This document shows positions 31,780-41,751 of a DNA stretch of 64,000 nt, in pieces (position 1 is the stretch's first letter; each line of letters starts with the position of its first letter). Position numbers and translations under genes: made by a program. The notes beneath the pieces are model-generated. The model was not told where the DNA came from. It did no database searches and saw only the letters and a program-made list of their open reading frames with translations. The stretch comes from RGIG2094 sp045660065. Its GTDB lineage: Bacteria > Bacillota > Clostridia > RGIG6154. The stretch covers positions 16,776 to 80,775 of the forward strand of contig JAZRDC010000026.1 of assembly GCA_045660065.1 (NCBI GenBank). Direction: 5' to 3'.

Positions 31780-34700
31780 CTAAAAAAATGTAATTTGCGC
31801 AGATTCCTGCATACCATCAAGGCAACCTTCCTGTCGCAAAACCTCGATAGCTGTCTTATTTACTCCGCTTCTCATTCTTAAATCTTCAATTGAAGTAAAC
31901 TCACCGTCTACCCTTGCTTCTGCAATTGACTTGGCAGCATTTTCACCAAGCCCCGGCATAGCAGAAAGGGGTGGCAAAATTCTGTTTTCTTCGTCAAGCA
32001 AGAATTTTACCGCATCTGATTTATACAAATCAATTTTAGTAAACTCAAAACCTCTTGAATACATTTCGTTGCAAACTTCCAGAATTGTAAGAACGGAAGA
32101 ATCTTTAACGGAAAGTTTTTCATCGCTTGATTTTAATCTCTTGATTTCTTCACGGGTTCTTTCAATTCCTTTTGTCATAAGACTTGCATCAAAAAGGTCT
32201 GCACGAACTGTAAAATATGTCATATAAAATGCCAGTGGCTGATGAACCTTAAACCAGGCAATTCTGAACGCCATCATTACATAAGCCGCAGCGTGGGCTT
32301 TAGGGAACATATACTTAATTTTAAGACAAGACTCAATATACCAGTCAGGAACATTACTTTCTTTCATTTTAGGAACATATTCCTGATGCTGGGTAAATTT
32401 ACCTTTACGGGTGAACTCCATAATCTGGAATGCGTCTTCAGCGTCCATACCCATATACATAAGATTTACCATAATATCGTCACGGGTACAGATTACTTCT
32501 TTTAATGTTGCGGTTCCTGCACGGACCAAATCCTGAGCATTGTTAAGCCATACGTCTGTTCCGTGTGAAAGACCTGAAATTCGTATTAACTCGCCGAAGG
32601 TTGTAGGAAGCGTATCAAGAAGCATCTGTTTTGTAAATCCTGTGCCGAATTCAGGAAGTCCGTTTGTGCCGATAACATCACAAAATTCTTCATCATATAA
32701 TTCTTCTTTATATTTAAGTATTTTGTTGCTTGAGAAAAGGCTCATAACATCCTGATCGTCAAGAGGAATTTTCTGAACATCTACCCCTGTAATATCACCA
32801 AGCATACGAAGTACCGTAGGATCGTCGTGTCCTAATATATCAAACTTCAAAAGGGTACCTTTCATTTTGCTGTAATCGAAGTGGGTGGTTATAATATCAA
32901 CATCTGTTTTATCGGCAGGTCTGTGAATAGGACAAAAATCGTAAATATCCATATCATCCGGCACAACAACCATACCGCCCGGGTGCTGACCTGTAGTTTT
33001 TCTTACACCTGCGCAACCTTTGGTAAGTCTGTCTTTTTCAGCATTTGTTGCAATAATATTGCGTTCTGCCAGATAGTTCATAACATAACCGTATGCAGTT
33101 TTATCTGCAAGAGTTGAAATTGTTCCTGCTTTGAACACATGGTCGCTTCCGAAAAAGTTTTCAAGGAACTTATGGGCTTTTGCCTGATATTCACCTGAAA
33201 AGTTAAGGTCTATATCAGGGTCTTTTTCGCCGTGAAAGCCTAAGAATGTTTCAAACGGGATATCAAATCCGTCTTTATTCATTTTTGTTCCGCACTCAGG
33301 ACAATCTTTATCAGGCATATCAACGCCACAGGCGTATTTACCGTCCTGAATAAACTCGTTATGTTTACAGTTTGGACAAACATAGTGCGGGCAAAGTGAA
33401 TTAACCTCTGTAATTTTCATTAAAAATGCGATAAATGATGACCCAACTGAACCTCGGGAACCAACTAAGTAGCCATCTTCTAATGACTTCCACACAAGTT
33501 TCTGGGCAATAACATACATAACAGAAAAGCCGTTATTAATAATGGAGTTTAATTCTTTATCCATTCTGTCCAAAACGAACTGCGGGATATTTTCACCGTA
33601 AATTTCGTGTGCAGTTGCATAGGAAATATTTCTAACATCGTCTTCCGCGCCGTCGATTTTCGGTGCATAAGTTTTCTTTGGAATTGGTTGCAGGTCAGGT
33701 TCAATCATATCTGCAATAAGGTTGGTATTCTTTACAACTGCGTTATATGCAGTTTCTTCGTCCAAATAATCAAACTCTTTAAGCATATCTGTTGTGTTTC
33801 TGAAATACAAAGGAGCCTGATTATCTGCGTCTTTATACTTTTGACCTGCCTGAATTATTGCTCTGAAAACTTTATCATCAGGATCAAGAAAATGCGCATC
33901 GCAAGTTGCAACATATGGCTTATCGAGTTCTTTTGCAAGGTCAATTATAATTTTATTAAACTCCTGAAGTTGCCCTACATTACTAACAGTTCCGTTATCT
34001 AACATAAATCTGTTATTTCCGATTGGCTGGACTTCTAAGTAATCATAAAATTCTGCAATTTTCAATAAGTCATCGTGGCTTTTACCATCAACTACCGCTG
34101 TAAAGAGTTCACCCGCTTCACAGGCAGAACCTACTATAAGCCCTTCACGGAACTCTGATAAAATTCTTCTTGGCACACGGGGTCGTTTGTAAAAATAGTT
34201 AAGGTGTGATTCTGAAATTATTTTATATAAATTTTTCATACCTTCCTGATTTTTAACAAGAAGAATAACGTGATAAGTATTTGCTTTTGTATAATCTGCA
34301 CGGGCAAACTGAGAGTTAATCTGTCCAATGTTGGTAACACCCATTTTCTGCAAAATATCTCTTGTTTTAAAGAAAATATATCCGCAGGTTCTTGCATCAT
34401 CAAATGCTCTGTGGTGGCTACCCATATTTATATTAAAACTTTTTGCTATTGTATCTAACTTGAACTTTTTGAGGTCAGGAAGCAAGTTTTTGCAAAGTTC
34501 TAATGTATCAATTGATGTGTTTGAAAATGAAAGTCCTAATTTTTCACAATAATACTTAATAAACCCACAATCAAATTCCGCGTTGTGAGCAATAACAGGA
34601 TAATCACCCGCAAATTTTAAAAATTCGGGCATAACAGTTTCCAAAGTCGGCATACCGCTTAACATATCATTTGTAATACCTGTCAAGTCGGTTGTAAAAC

Positions 34701-35694
34701 TGCTGATTGAAAAGCCCGGGTCAATCAACTGACTGTATGTATCTACAATCTGCCCTTTTTCGAATTTTACTGCACCGATTTCTATAATTGAACAAGTAAG
34801 AGGGCTAAGACCTGTTGTTTCAATATCAAGTGCTATAAATGTATCGTCAAAAGTACAATCTTTATATCCTTTTACAATCTTTGTTTCATCATCAATCAAA
34901 TAACATTCTGTACCATAAATAATTTTAATTCCGTTCTTTTTACCTGCGTCTAATGCATCAGGATATGCCTGAACAACACCGTGGTCTGTAATTGCAATGG
35001 CTTTGTGTCCCCATTGGGCAGCACGCTTAACTGCGGCTTCAACATCTACAACACTATCCATAGCACTCATTTTTGTGTGGAGATGCAATTCAACACGCTT
35101 CTCTTCTGCGTCATCAACCATTTTCGGTTCTTCAACAAGAGTTACAGCGTCTGCAAAAATGCCAACTTCATTATCATACTTGTCGTATGATGCTTCTCCC
35201 ATAACACGCAGATATTTCCCCTCTTTGATTGAGGCGCAAATTTTTTCTGCCACAGGTTTTGTCATTATTAGTTTACAGGTTATAGAAGAAGTTTTATCTG
35301 TTACACCAAATTTAAAAAGAATTCTACCTCTTTTTGTTTCTCTTTCGTCAGTTGAAATAACCTGACCTTCAATTGTAACTTTACCATAATACTGATCGAT
35401 ATTACTGATTTTTTCAATTTCCACATCTTCAGTATTCAAAGGTTTGCCCAAAAGCACAGGATTTACTTTTTTCTTTTGTTCAACCACATTAAATGTAGCA
35501 TCTACTTTATCTATTGGATAGATGCCCATAATTGCGTCTGTGAGTTCTGCTTTTTCCTGATCTGAAAGCGGATTTGGCACAGAAAAAGTAACCTGCATCG
35601 AATTCGTTGCAGGTTTAAGTTTTATATTTTCGACCTTTGTGGTAAGCATTACAGGAGTAACTACCACATCATTAAATAAATCTAAAAAATTCAT
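31780..35694 (-). CDS. polC: DNA polymerase III PolC-type alpha subunit
   Basis: The Gram-positive replicative polymerase, 1304 residues, about 130 shorter than Bacillus PolC, mainly at the N-terminus. Domains in order: an OB domain near residues 100-190, a PHP domain beginning with ELHLHTKMSAMD near 203, and an inserted DnaQ-like 3'-5' exonuclease with DIETTGLSPL near 290. Then follow the zinc-binding Cys clusters (CPNCKHNEF and CPECGTKM), the palm with DPDIDLNFSGEYQ, and the remaining polymerase domains. It is the last gene of the long ileS-polC run, 1 base after ispG. Confidence 0.96.
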   Translation of the reverse strand: MNFLDLFNDVVVTPVMLTTKVENIKLKPATNSMQVTFSVPNPLSDQEKAELTDAIMGIYPIDKVDATFNVVEQKKKVNPVLLGKPLNTEDVEIEKISNIDQYYGKVTIEGQVISTDERETKRGRILFKFGVTDKTSSITCKLIMTKPVAEKICASIKEGKYLRVMGEASYDKYDNEVGIFADAVTLVEEPKMVDDAEEKRVELHLHTKMSAMDSVVDVEAAVKRAAQWGHKAIAITDHGVVQAYPDALDAGKKNGIKIIYGTECYLIDDETKIVKGYKDCTFDDTFIALDIETTGLSPLTCSIIEIGAVKFEKGQIVDTYSQLIDPGFSISSFTTDLTGITNDMLSGMPTLETVMPEFLKFAGDYPVIAHNAEFDCGFIKYYCEKLGLSFSNTSIDTLELCKNLLPDLKKFKLDTIAKSFNINMGSHHRAFDDARTCGYIFFKTRDILQKMGVTNIGQINSQFARADYTKANTYHVILLVKNQEGMKNLYKIISESHLNYFYKRPRVPRRILSEFREGLIVGSACEAGELFTAVVDGKSHDDLLKIAEFYDYLEVQPIGNNRFMLDNGTVSNVGQLQEFNKIIIDLAKELDKPYVATCDAHFLDPDDKVFRAIIQAGQKYKDADNQAPLYFRNTTDMLKEFDYLDEETAYNAVVKNTNLIADMIEPDLQPIPKKTYAPKIDGAEDDVRNISYATAHEIYGENIPQFVLDRMDKELNSIINNGFSVMYVIAQKLVWKSLEDGYLVGSRGSVGSSFIAFLMKITEVNSLCPHYVCPNCKHNEFIQDGKYACGVDMPDKDCPECGTKMNKDGFDIPFETFLGFHGEKDPDIDLNFSGEYQAKAHKFLENFFGSDHVFKAGTISTLADKTAYGYVMNYLAERNIIATNAEKDRLTKGCAGVRKTTGQHPGGMVVVPDDMDIYDFCPIHRPADKTDVDIITTHFDYSKMKGTLLKFDILGHDDPTVLRMLGDITGVDVQKIPLDDQDVMSLFSSNKILKYKEELYDEEFCDVIGTNGLPEFGTGFTKQMLLDTLPTTFGELIRISGLSHGTDVWLNNAQDLVRAGTATLKEVICTRDDIMVNLMYMGMDAEDAFQIMEFTRKGKFTQHQEYVPKMKESNVPDWYIESCLKIKYMFPKAHAAAYVMMAFRIAWFKVHQPLAFYMTYFTVRADLFDASLMTKGIERTREEIKRLKSSDEKLSVKDSSVLTILEVCNEMYSRGFEFTKIDLYKSDAVKFLLDEENRILPPLSAMPGLGENAAKSIAEARVDGEFTSIEDLRMRSGVNKTAIEVLRQEGCLDGMQESAQITFF

Positions 35695-35695
35695 T

Positions 35696-36739
35696 TTATG
35701 CTCCGTTAATTTCTTTCATAAGTTCATCAAGAAGATTTTCAAAAGGAATTTTTCTTACCAATTCACCTTTTTTGAACAATATGCACTCATTAAGACCGCC
35801 CGCAACCCCGATATCTGCTTCTTTTGCTTCACCCGGTCCGTTCACCACGCATCCCATAACTGCAACTGTTAAATTTTTATTTATGTTTTTTGTCAAATCT
35901 TCTATCTTTTTTACTGTTTCGATTAAATTGTAATTGCATCTTCCGCAAGTTGGGCATGATACAATGTTTATTCCGCCATCTAATTTTCCGCAGGCTTTTA
36001 AAATCTCTTTTGCTGCATAAATTTCTTTTACAGGTTCTGCGGTAAGTGATACTCTCATTGTATCACCAATACCATCCAAAATAAGGCTGCCTAACCCCAC
36101 TGATGATTTTACCAGCCCTGAATATTCACTGCCTGCTTCGGTAACACCGATATGTAACGGGTATGAAACAAGTTCAGAAATTTTTCTGTATGCTTCAACA
36201 GTTGTAATAACGTTTGATGCTTTTAAAGAAAGCACAATATTTGAAAAATCACATTCTTCCAAAAGTTTTACTTCTTTCAAAGCACTTTCTACCAAAGCGT
36301 CCGCAGTAGGACTTTTATATTTTTCTAAAATCTCTTTGTCAACAGAGCCTGAATTTACACCAATTCTTATAGGAATGTTTTTTTCATTTGCCTTTTCGGC
36401 TAAAATTCTTACTCTGTTTCTGTCTCCGATATTTCCAGGATTTATTCTTATTTTATCAATTCCGCGCTCTATACATTCAAGAGCAATTTTGTAGTCAAAA
36501 TGAATGTCTGCAACCAATGGAATTGAAATTTTTTCTTTGATTTTATCTATAAATTTTGCATCGTTGGCAGTTGGCACAGTAACACGAACAATATCACATC
36601 CTGCCTGTTGAAGGTCTATAATCTGATTAATTGTTTTTTCAGTGTCAGAGGGCACAGTTGTGGTCATAGACTGAATTGCTACTCTGTTCCCCCCACCAAT
36701 TACGATATTACCAATTTTAACTTCTGTGGTTTTTTTCAT
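35696..36739 (-). CDS. ispG: 4-hydroxy-3-methylbut-2-enyl diphosphate synthase
   Basis: An iron-sulfur enzyme of the MEP isoprenoid pathway that makes HMBPP. The cluster cysteines are in SCPTCGRC near residues 262-269 and MGCVVNGPGEA near 296. The TIM-barrel start with VTIKIGN-like strands and TVPSDTEKT is typical. It has 347 residues, the short bacterial form. It follows rseP and dxr in the same run, so two MEP pathway enzymes are co-transcribed. Confidence 0.95.
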   Translation of the reverse strand: MKKTTEVKIGNIVIGGGNRVAIQSMTTTVPSDTEKTINQIIDLQQAGCDIVRVTVPTANDAKFIDKIKEKISIPLVADIHFDYKIALECIERGIDKIRINPGNIGDRNRVRILAEKANEKNIPIRIGVNSGSVDKEILEKYKSPTADALVESALKEVKLLEECDFSNIVLSLKASNVITTVEAYRKISELVSYPLHIGVTEAGSEYSGLVKSSVGLGSLILDGIGDTMRVSLTAEPVKEIYAAKEILKACGKLDGGINIVSCPTCGRCNYNLIETVKKIEDLTKNINKNLTVAVMGCVVNGPGEAKEADIGVAGGLNECILFKKGELVRKIPFENLLDELMKEINGA

Positions 36740-36751
36740 AAAATCACCTCA

Positions 36752-37759
36752 TTAATTTCCAATAAGCCTGAAAACATCGTTAAATGTTACAAACACCATC
36801 AATACCAATAACGCTAAAAAGCCAATTGCGTGCACAATTGCTTCGTACTTTTGCGGTACGGGTTTTCTGAAAATAAATTCAATTAAAACAAACAAAATTC
36901 TTCCGCCATCTAATGCAGGTAACGGCAAAAGGTTAAACAGACCGAGATTGACTGATATCAAAGCCAAAAGGTACAAAACATTCTTAAATCCGTTTTGTGC
37001 CGCCTTACCAATCTCACTTACAATTCCCACAGGACCTGATGTATCTTTTACAGATACTGCACCTGTAAACATATCACCGATGGTAAGCACAACAACTTTA
37101 GAAGTAAAAATTTCAAAATTATATGCGTATTTTAATGTTTCCCATACATTGTTTTTCACAATTACAGGAGTGTATCCGATATAATAATTTCCATTATCAG
37201 AATGAGGTGTGATATTTAAAACTATCTTTTCATTTCCGCGTTTTACAGTTACATCAACATCTTTTCCACCGTTTCTGTATAGGAAAAATGAAATATCTGA
37301 GTCGATATTTATATTTGTGGAATTCAGTTTTATGATTTCGTCTCCTGCCTTTAATCCCTGATTATATGCAGGTGCATTTTCAAGCACGCTTCCAACATTT
37401 GTTGTTGCAATATTTTCGTTAGGGGCAAACAAAATCACCAGTGCAATAAAACCGAGAATTAAATTCATTATTGCACCCGCTGCAAGAATACTTATTCTTT
37501 GCAGAGGTTTTTTTGCAGAAAAAGAAACAGGTGAATCTACACTTTCATCTTCACCCGTAAGCTTACAATAACCGCCAATAGGGATAAGTCTGAGTGAATA
37601 CAAGGTTTCTTTCCCCTGAAAGGAAAAAAGTTTTGGACCCATACCGATTGCAAACTCAGTTACCTCTACTTTATTTAATTTTGCCGCAATCAGGTGTCCT
37701 GCCTCGTGAACACCTATCAATAATCCGAATACAATTATTGCCGCAATTGCAGTTAACAA
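36752..37759 (-). CDS. rseP: Site-2 intramembrane metalloprotease RseP/RasP
   Basis: A membrane zinc protease of 335 residues that cleaves anti-sigma factors and signal peptides. HEAGH is at about residues 18-22, one PDZ domain spans about 115-190 (LENAPAYNQGLKAGDEI), and the second metal motif LPLPALDGGR lies near 282. It has the four membrane segments of the family. The TTG start has GGTGATTAA upstream. It lies between dxr and ispG, as in many Firmicutes. Confidence 0.95.
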   Translation of the reverse strand: MLTAIAAIIVFGLLIGVHEAGHLIAAKLNKVEVTEFAIGMGPKLFSFQGKETLYSLRLIPIGGYCKLTGEDESVDSPVSFSAKKPLQRISILAAGAIMNLILGFIALVILFAPNENIATTNVGSVLENAPAYNQGLKAGDEIIKLNSTNINIDSDISFFLYRNGGKDVDVTVKRGNEKIVLNITPHSDNGNYYIGYTPVIVKNNVWETLKYAYNFEIFTSKVVVLTIGDMFTGAVSVKDTSGPVGIVSEIGKAAQNGFKNVLYLLALISVNLGLFNLLPLPALDGGRILFVLIEFIFRKPVPQKYEAIVHAIGFLALLVLMVFVTFNDVFRLIGN

Positions 37760-37763
37760 TTAA

Positions 37764-38915
37764 TCACCTTCCAACAATATTTAAAATGGCATCGCGTGCC
37801 AATGCGTCAGCATCTAAAACATCTTTAAGAGTATAGTCGTAAATAGTATTATACCCATTCATTGCCTTTTCAATTATATCTGCAATATCTAAAAATCCGA
37901 TTTTTCCTTCTAAAAATAATGCAACCGCAGCCTCATTTGCTCCGTTTAAAAAGGCAGGCATAGTACCACCTTGTTTGATTGCATTGATTGCAAGTGGTAA
38001 ACACTTGAAAGTTTCATAATCAGGCTTATCAAAAGTAAGTGCTTTAAGTGTTGAAAAATCGAGGGGGTCGTTATTTAAAACTTCTCTGTCAGGATAGTTA
38101 AGCGCTACACTAATTGGTGTTCTCATATCAGGTTTGCCCATCTGAGCCATAACACTTCCGTCTGAAAATTCAACCATCGAATGAATTATACTCTGACGGT
38201 GAACAACGATATCTATTTTATCGATATCCACATCAAAAAGCCATTTTGCCTCAATAAATTCAAGGCCTTTATTCATAAGAGTTGCACTGTCAATTGTTAT
38301 TTTACTTCCCATACTCCAGTTTGGATGATTAAGGGCATCTTTAACAGTAACACTTTTTAATTCTTCAATATTTTTACCAAAGAAAGGTCCGCCTGATGCA
38401 GTTAAAATAATTCTTTTAATGCTTTTGTTATTTTCACCGTTTAAGCACTGAAAAATAGCACTGTGTTCACTGTCAACAGGCAAAAGTTTTACATTCTTTT
38501 TTCTGATTTTGTCTGTTACAAGGCTTCCTGCAGTTACCAAAGTTTCTTTGTTGGCAAGAGCAATGTCAATGCCATTATCAATAGCATCTAATGTTGGTAA
38601 AAGTCCTGCAATACCAACGATTGCAGACAAAGCAATGTCAGCGCCTGTGTGTGCTGCTACTTCTCTTACGCCATCTGAGCCGCACAAAATTTCGGTATCG
38701 CAATCACTTACCGCTGATTTTAAATCATTATAAAGTGTTTCATCAAAAATTGCAGCCTTCTTTGGCTTATATTTTCTGATTTGCTCACTTAAAAGTTTTA
38801 CATTTCTGTTTGCCGCAAGACCGCAAACTTCAAATTTATCGTTTTGTCTGTCTACTACATCCAAAGTTTGTGTTCCTATTGAACCGGTAGACCCTAAAAC
38901 AGTGATTTTTTTCAT
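37764..38915 (-). CDS. dxr: 1-deoxy-D-xylulose 5-phosphate reductoisomerase
   Basis: Second step of the MEP pathway. The NADPH-binding VLGSTGSIGTQTLDV is at the N-terminus, and PVDSEHSAIFQCL near 150 and NHPNWSMGSKITIDSATL near 190 carry the substrate and metal-binding residues (fosmidomycin-sensitive class). The length of 383 residues is normal. It follows cdsA and precedes rseP, the conserved uppS-cdsA-dxr-rseP order. Confidence 0.96.
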   Translation of the reverse strand: MKKITVLGSTGSIGTQTLDVVDRQNDKFEVCGLAANRNVKLLSEQIRKYKPKKAAIFDETLYNDLKSAVSDCDTEILCGSDGVREVAAHTGADIALSAIVGIAGLLPTLDAIDNGIDIALANKETLVTAGSLVTDKIRKKNVKLLPVDSEHSAIFQCLNGENNKSIKRIILTASGGPFFGKNIEELKSVTVKDALNHPNWSMGSKITIDSATLMNKGLEFIEAKWLFDVDIDKIDIVVHRQSIIHSMVEFSDGSVMAQMGKPDMRTPISVALNYPDREVLNNDPLDFSTLKALTFDKPDYETFKCLPLAINAIKQGGTMPAFLNGANEAAVALFLEGKIGFLDIADIIEKAMNGYNTIYDYTLKDVLDADALARDAILNIVGR

Positions 38916-38925
38916 ATAAACTCCG

Positions 38926-39738
38926 TTATTTTACAATAAATACAGGTAAAACTGTTACAAAATAGTATACTAATGGTGCCATTAAAATAATACTGTCAAG
39001 TCTATCCATAACACCGCCGTGTCCTGGCAGAACATTTCCGTAATCTTTAACACCATACTGCCTTTTGATAATAGATGCAGTCAAATCTCCCAACTGTGAG
39101 AATAAGCCACTTAAAATGCCAAGGATAGCAAGATTAAGATAGTTTACATCTAAGTTATTGATTTTACCTGCAACATAGCCAAAAACAAGCATAAGAAGAA
39201 CTGTTCCCACTTCTCCGCCAACTGCACCTTCGATTGTTTTTTTAGGGCTTACTTTCGGGCATAATTTATGCTTTCCGAACAACACACCTACAAAATAAGC
39301 GCAGGTGTCTGTTGCAAATGCACCTATAAAAATTAAAAATACATATAAATTTCCAAGTTCAAGTTGTCTTGCAGAAACAATATGAAGCATAGACGCAGTT
39401 ATGTAAACAAGTGAAAAAACACACAATGAAACATCATTGAATTCAGTTTTTTCGTGATTAAATAGCATAAGTGCAAATAACAAAACAACATACACTGCAA
39501 CAACTGCCGGTATAACACTATTTTGCTTTGCAAACACTATTCCTGCAAAAATCACAGAGAAAATTAAATTTGCACTTAAAAGAAGTGGCTTTTTACCAAT
39601 ACCTACAACTTTTAAAAATTCATATTGTGCAACCAAAGCCAAAAGTGCAACAAATGCGCCTGTTACAACAACATTTGAAAACAGAATAACAAGCACCACG
39701 ACAGCAATAGCCGCCCCTGTAATTACCCTTTGAAGCAT
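38926..39738 (-). CDS. cdsA: Phosphatidate cytidylyltransferase
   Basis: Makes CDP-diacylglycerol for phospholipid synthesis. It has 270 residues and about eight membrane segments. The family signature is near the C-terminus: SIIKRQYGVKDYGN followed by LPGHGGVMDRLDS. The ATG at 39738 has GGAGGA six bases upstream and is preferred over an upstream in-frame start inside uppS. Confidence 0.95.
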   Translation of the reverse strand: MLQRVITGAAIAVVVLVILFSNVVVTGAFVALLALVAQYEFLKVVGIGKKPLLLSANLIFSVIFAGIVFAKQNSVIPAVVAVYVVLLFALMLFNHEKTEFNDVSLCVFSLVYITASMLHIVSARQLELGNLYVFLIFIGAFATDTCAYFVGVLFGKHKLCPKVSPKKTIEGAVGGEVGTVLLMLVFGYVAGKINNLDVNYLNLAILGILSGLFSQLGDLTASIIKRQYGVKDYGNVLPGHGGVMDRLDSIILMAPLVYYFVTVLPVFIVK

Positions 39739-39739
39739 A

Positions 39740-40486
39740 CTATTCCTCCGTTTTTTCGCTTTCTTCCAAAAGACCACCGTATTTGCGTTTTCGTAATTGA
39801 TAATCGCAAATCGCTTGCTCTAAATCTTCTTCCATAAATTCAGGCCAGAGTTTTTCTGTAAACCAGAACTCTGAATATGATGACTGCCATATAAGGAAGT
39901 TGCTGAGTCTTAACTCCCCTGCAGTTCTGATAATCAAATCAGGGTCAGGAATATCAAAAGTGTATAATTCTTTTGAAAAAGCGTCTTCTGTAATATCATT
40001 AATATCAATAATTCCGTCTTTTACTTTCTGGGCAAATTTCTTTGTAGCAGAAATAATTTCATTACGTCCGCCGTATCCAAGTGCTATATTTACGCTAAGT
40101 CCTGTTTTTTTCTCAGTAACTTTTTCAACATAATTAATAGCCGCTTTAATCGCAGGATCAAAACTTGAAATATCGCCGATTACACGAATTCTGATTTCTG
40201 TTCCGCCGATATAACTTTCCCAGTTTTTCAAATAATTTGCCAAAAGAGACATAAGCCCCATAACCTCGGTTTTGGGGCGTTTCCAGTTTTCTGTTGAAAA
40301 AGCATAAACAGTAAGATTTTTAACTCCGATGCGTTCGCAGTATTCGGCAATTTTAACTAATCTTTCTGCTCCTGCTTTATGTCCGTTGGTTCGTGATAAT
40401 CCCTGCATAGTGGCAAATCTTCCATTGCCATCCATAATAATTCCTATGCTTTTGGGAATTCTCTCTAAATCAAACTTATACTTCAA
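39740..40486 (-). CDS. uppS: Undecaprenyl diphosphate synthase
   Basis: A cis-prenyltransferase that makes the C55 carrier lipid for wall synthesis. The catalytic aspartate lies in IGIIMDGNGRFA, followed by GHKAGAERL and later AFSTENWKRP, DPDLIIRTAGELRLSNFLIW and the final SYSEFWFTEKLWPEF. I place the start at the TTG at 40486, which gives MKYKFDLERIPK, with AAGGA upstream, and overlaps frr by 11 bases. A TTG at 40522 is possible but has no clear ribosome site. The next gene, cdsA, follows 1 base later. Confidence 0.93.
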   Translation of the reverse strand: MKYKFDLERIPKSIGIIMDGNGRFATMQGLSRTNGHKAGAERLVKIAEYCERIGVKNLTVYAFSTENWKRPKTEVMGLMSLLANYLKNWESYIGGTEIRIRVIGDISSFDPAIKAAINYVEKVTEKKTGLSVNIALGYGGRNEIISATKKFAQKVKDGIIDINDITEDAFSKELYTFDIPDPDLIIRTAGELRLSNFLIWQSSYSEFWFTEKLWPEFMEEDLEQAICDYQLRKRKYGGLLEESEKTEE

Positions 40487-41030
40487 GAACTTCAGCTTCC
40501 TTCTTCTTGACAATTTCGTCAATCTCTTTTATTGCACCGTCTGTCATATCCTGAATATCTTTTTCAATGCCTTTTAAATCATCTTCTGTGATTTCTGATG
40601 CTTTCTGCTGTTTTTTGAACATTTCTAAAGCATCACGTCTGATAGAACGAATAGCAACTTTTGAATCTTCACCGATTTTCTTTACAGTTTTTACGATTTC
40701 TTTTCTTCTTTCTTCTGTAAGCGGTGGGAAGTTAAGTCTGATAACTTTACCATCGTTGTTAGGATTAATTCCCAAATCAGAAGCCATAATTGCTTTTTCG
40801 ATTTCTTTTAAAATTGTTGCATCCCATGGCTGGATAACGATTGATCTTGCTTCAGGAACTGAAACTGTACCAACCTGCTGAATTGGTGTAGGAACACCAT
40901 AGTAGTCAACTGTGATTTTATCAAGTACTGATGGGTTTGCTCTGCCTGCTCTGATTGATGCGAGTTCACTTGCCAAAACGCTGATACTTTTATCCATTTT
41001 TGCTTTTACTTCTGTATACTGTGCTTTCAT
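40476..41030 (-). CDS. frr: Ribosome recycling factor
   Basis: A 184-residue factor that splits post-termination ribosomes with EF-G. Typical segments include ELASIRAGRANPSVLDKI near residue 21 and VIRLNFPPLTEERRKEIVK near 100. It lies between pyrH and uppS, the conserved bacterial order. Confidence 0.97.
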   Translation of the reverse strand: MKAQYTEVKAKMDKSISVLASELASIRAGRANPSVLDKITVDYYGVPTPIQQVGTVSVPEARSIVIQPWDATILKEIEKAIMASDLGINPNNDGKVIRLNFPPLTEERRKEIVKTVKKIGEDSKVAIRSIRRDALEMFKKQQKASEITEDDLKGIEKDIQDMTDGAIKEIDEIVKKKEAEVLEV

Positions 41031-41042
41031 ATATATTCTCCT

Positions 41043-41747
41043 TTATTCTTTATTATTAACAATTGTACCGATTTTTTCACCCTTGACTGCTCTGATGATA
41101 TTTTCAGGCTGGTCAAGACCAAATACTAAAATCGGAATATCATTATCCATACAAAGTGATGTTGCAGTAGAATCCATAACACCGAGTCTTGAATTTAAAA
41201 TATTTATGTAACTCAAATGGTCAAATCTAACTGCTTCAGGGTTAATATTAGGGTCGCTGTCATAAACTGCATCAACTTTTTTAGCAAGAAGTATGATGTC
41301 AGCATTGATTTCTGCTGCACGAAGAGCAGCCGCTGTATCAGTTGAGAAGAACGGACAACCTGAACCACAAGCAAAAATAACAACTCTGCTGTTTTCAAGA
41401 TGTTTTACTGCCTTTCCTCTGATATAAGGTTCTGCAATCTGACGCATTTCAATTGCAGTCTGTACTCTTGTGGGAACACCTTTATGTTCCAATGAATCAG
41501 CCAAAGCCAAAGCATTGATAACTGTTGCAAGCATACCCATATGGTCAGCACGGGTTCTTTCCATATTTTCCCCGTCTCTGCCTCTCCAGAAGTTTCCGCC
41601 GCCAACAACGATAGCAACTTCAACACCCATTTCAACACATTCTTTGATTTTGTCACAAATATCGCTGATTGTTTCGTGGTTAAGGCCGAATTTGTTATCT
41701 CCAGCCAAAGCTTCTCCGCTTACTTTCAGCAACACTCTTTTGTACAT
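41043..41747 (-). CDS. pyrH: UMP kinase
   Basis: A hexameric uridylate kinase of the amino acid kinase fold, 234 residues. KRVLLKVSGEALAG is at the N-terminus, VAIVVGGGNFWRG near residue 45 and DHMGMLATVINALAL near 70. The ATG at 41747 is preferred, with GGTGAG upstream; an open extension to 41819 lies inside dusB. It is followed by frr after 12 bases. Confidence 0.95.
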   Translation of the reverse strand: MYKRVLLKVSGEALAGDNKFGLNHETISDICDKIKECVEMGVEVAIVVGGGNFWRGRDGENMERTRADHMGMLATVINALALADSLEHKGVPTRVQTAIEMRQIAEPYIRGKAVKHLENSRVVIFACGSGCPFFSTDTAAALRAAEINADIILLAKKVDAVYDSDPNINPEAVRFDHLSYINILNSRLGVMDSTATSLCMDNDIPILVFGLDQPENIIRAVKGEKIGTIVNNKE

Positions 41748-41751
41748 TGCT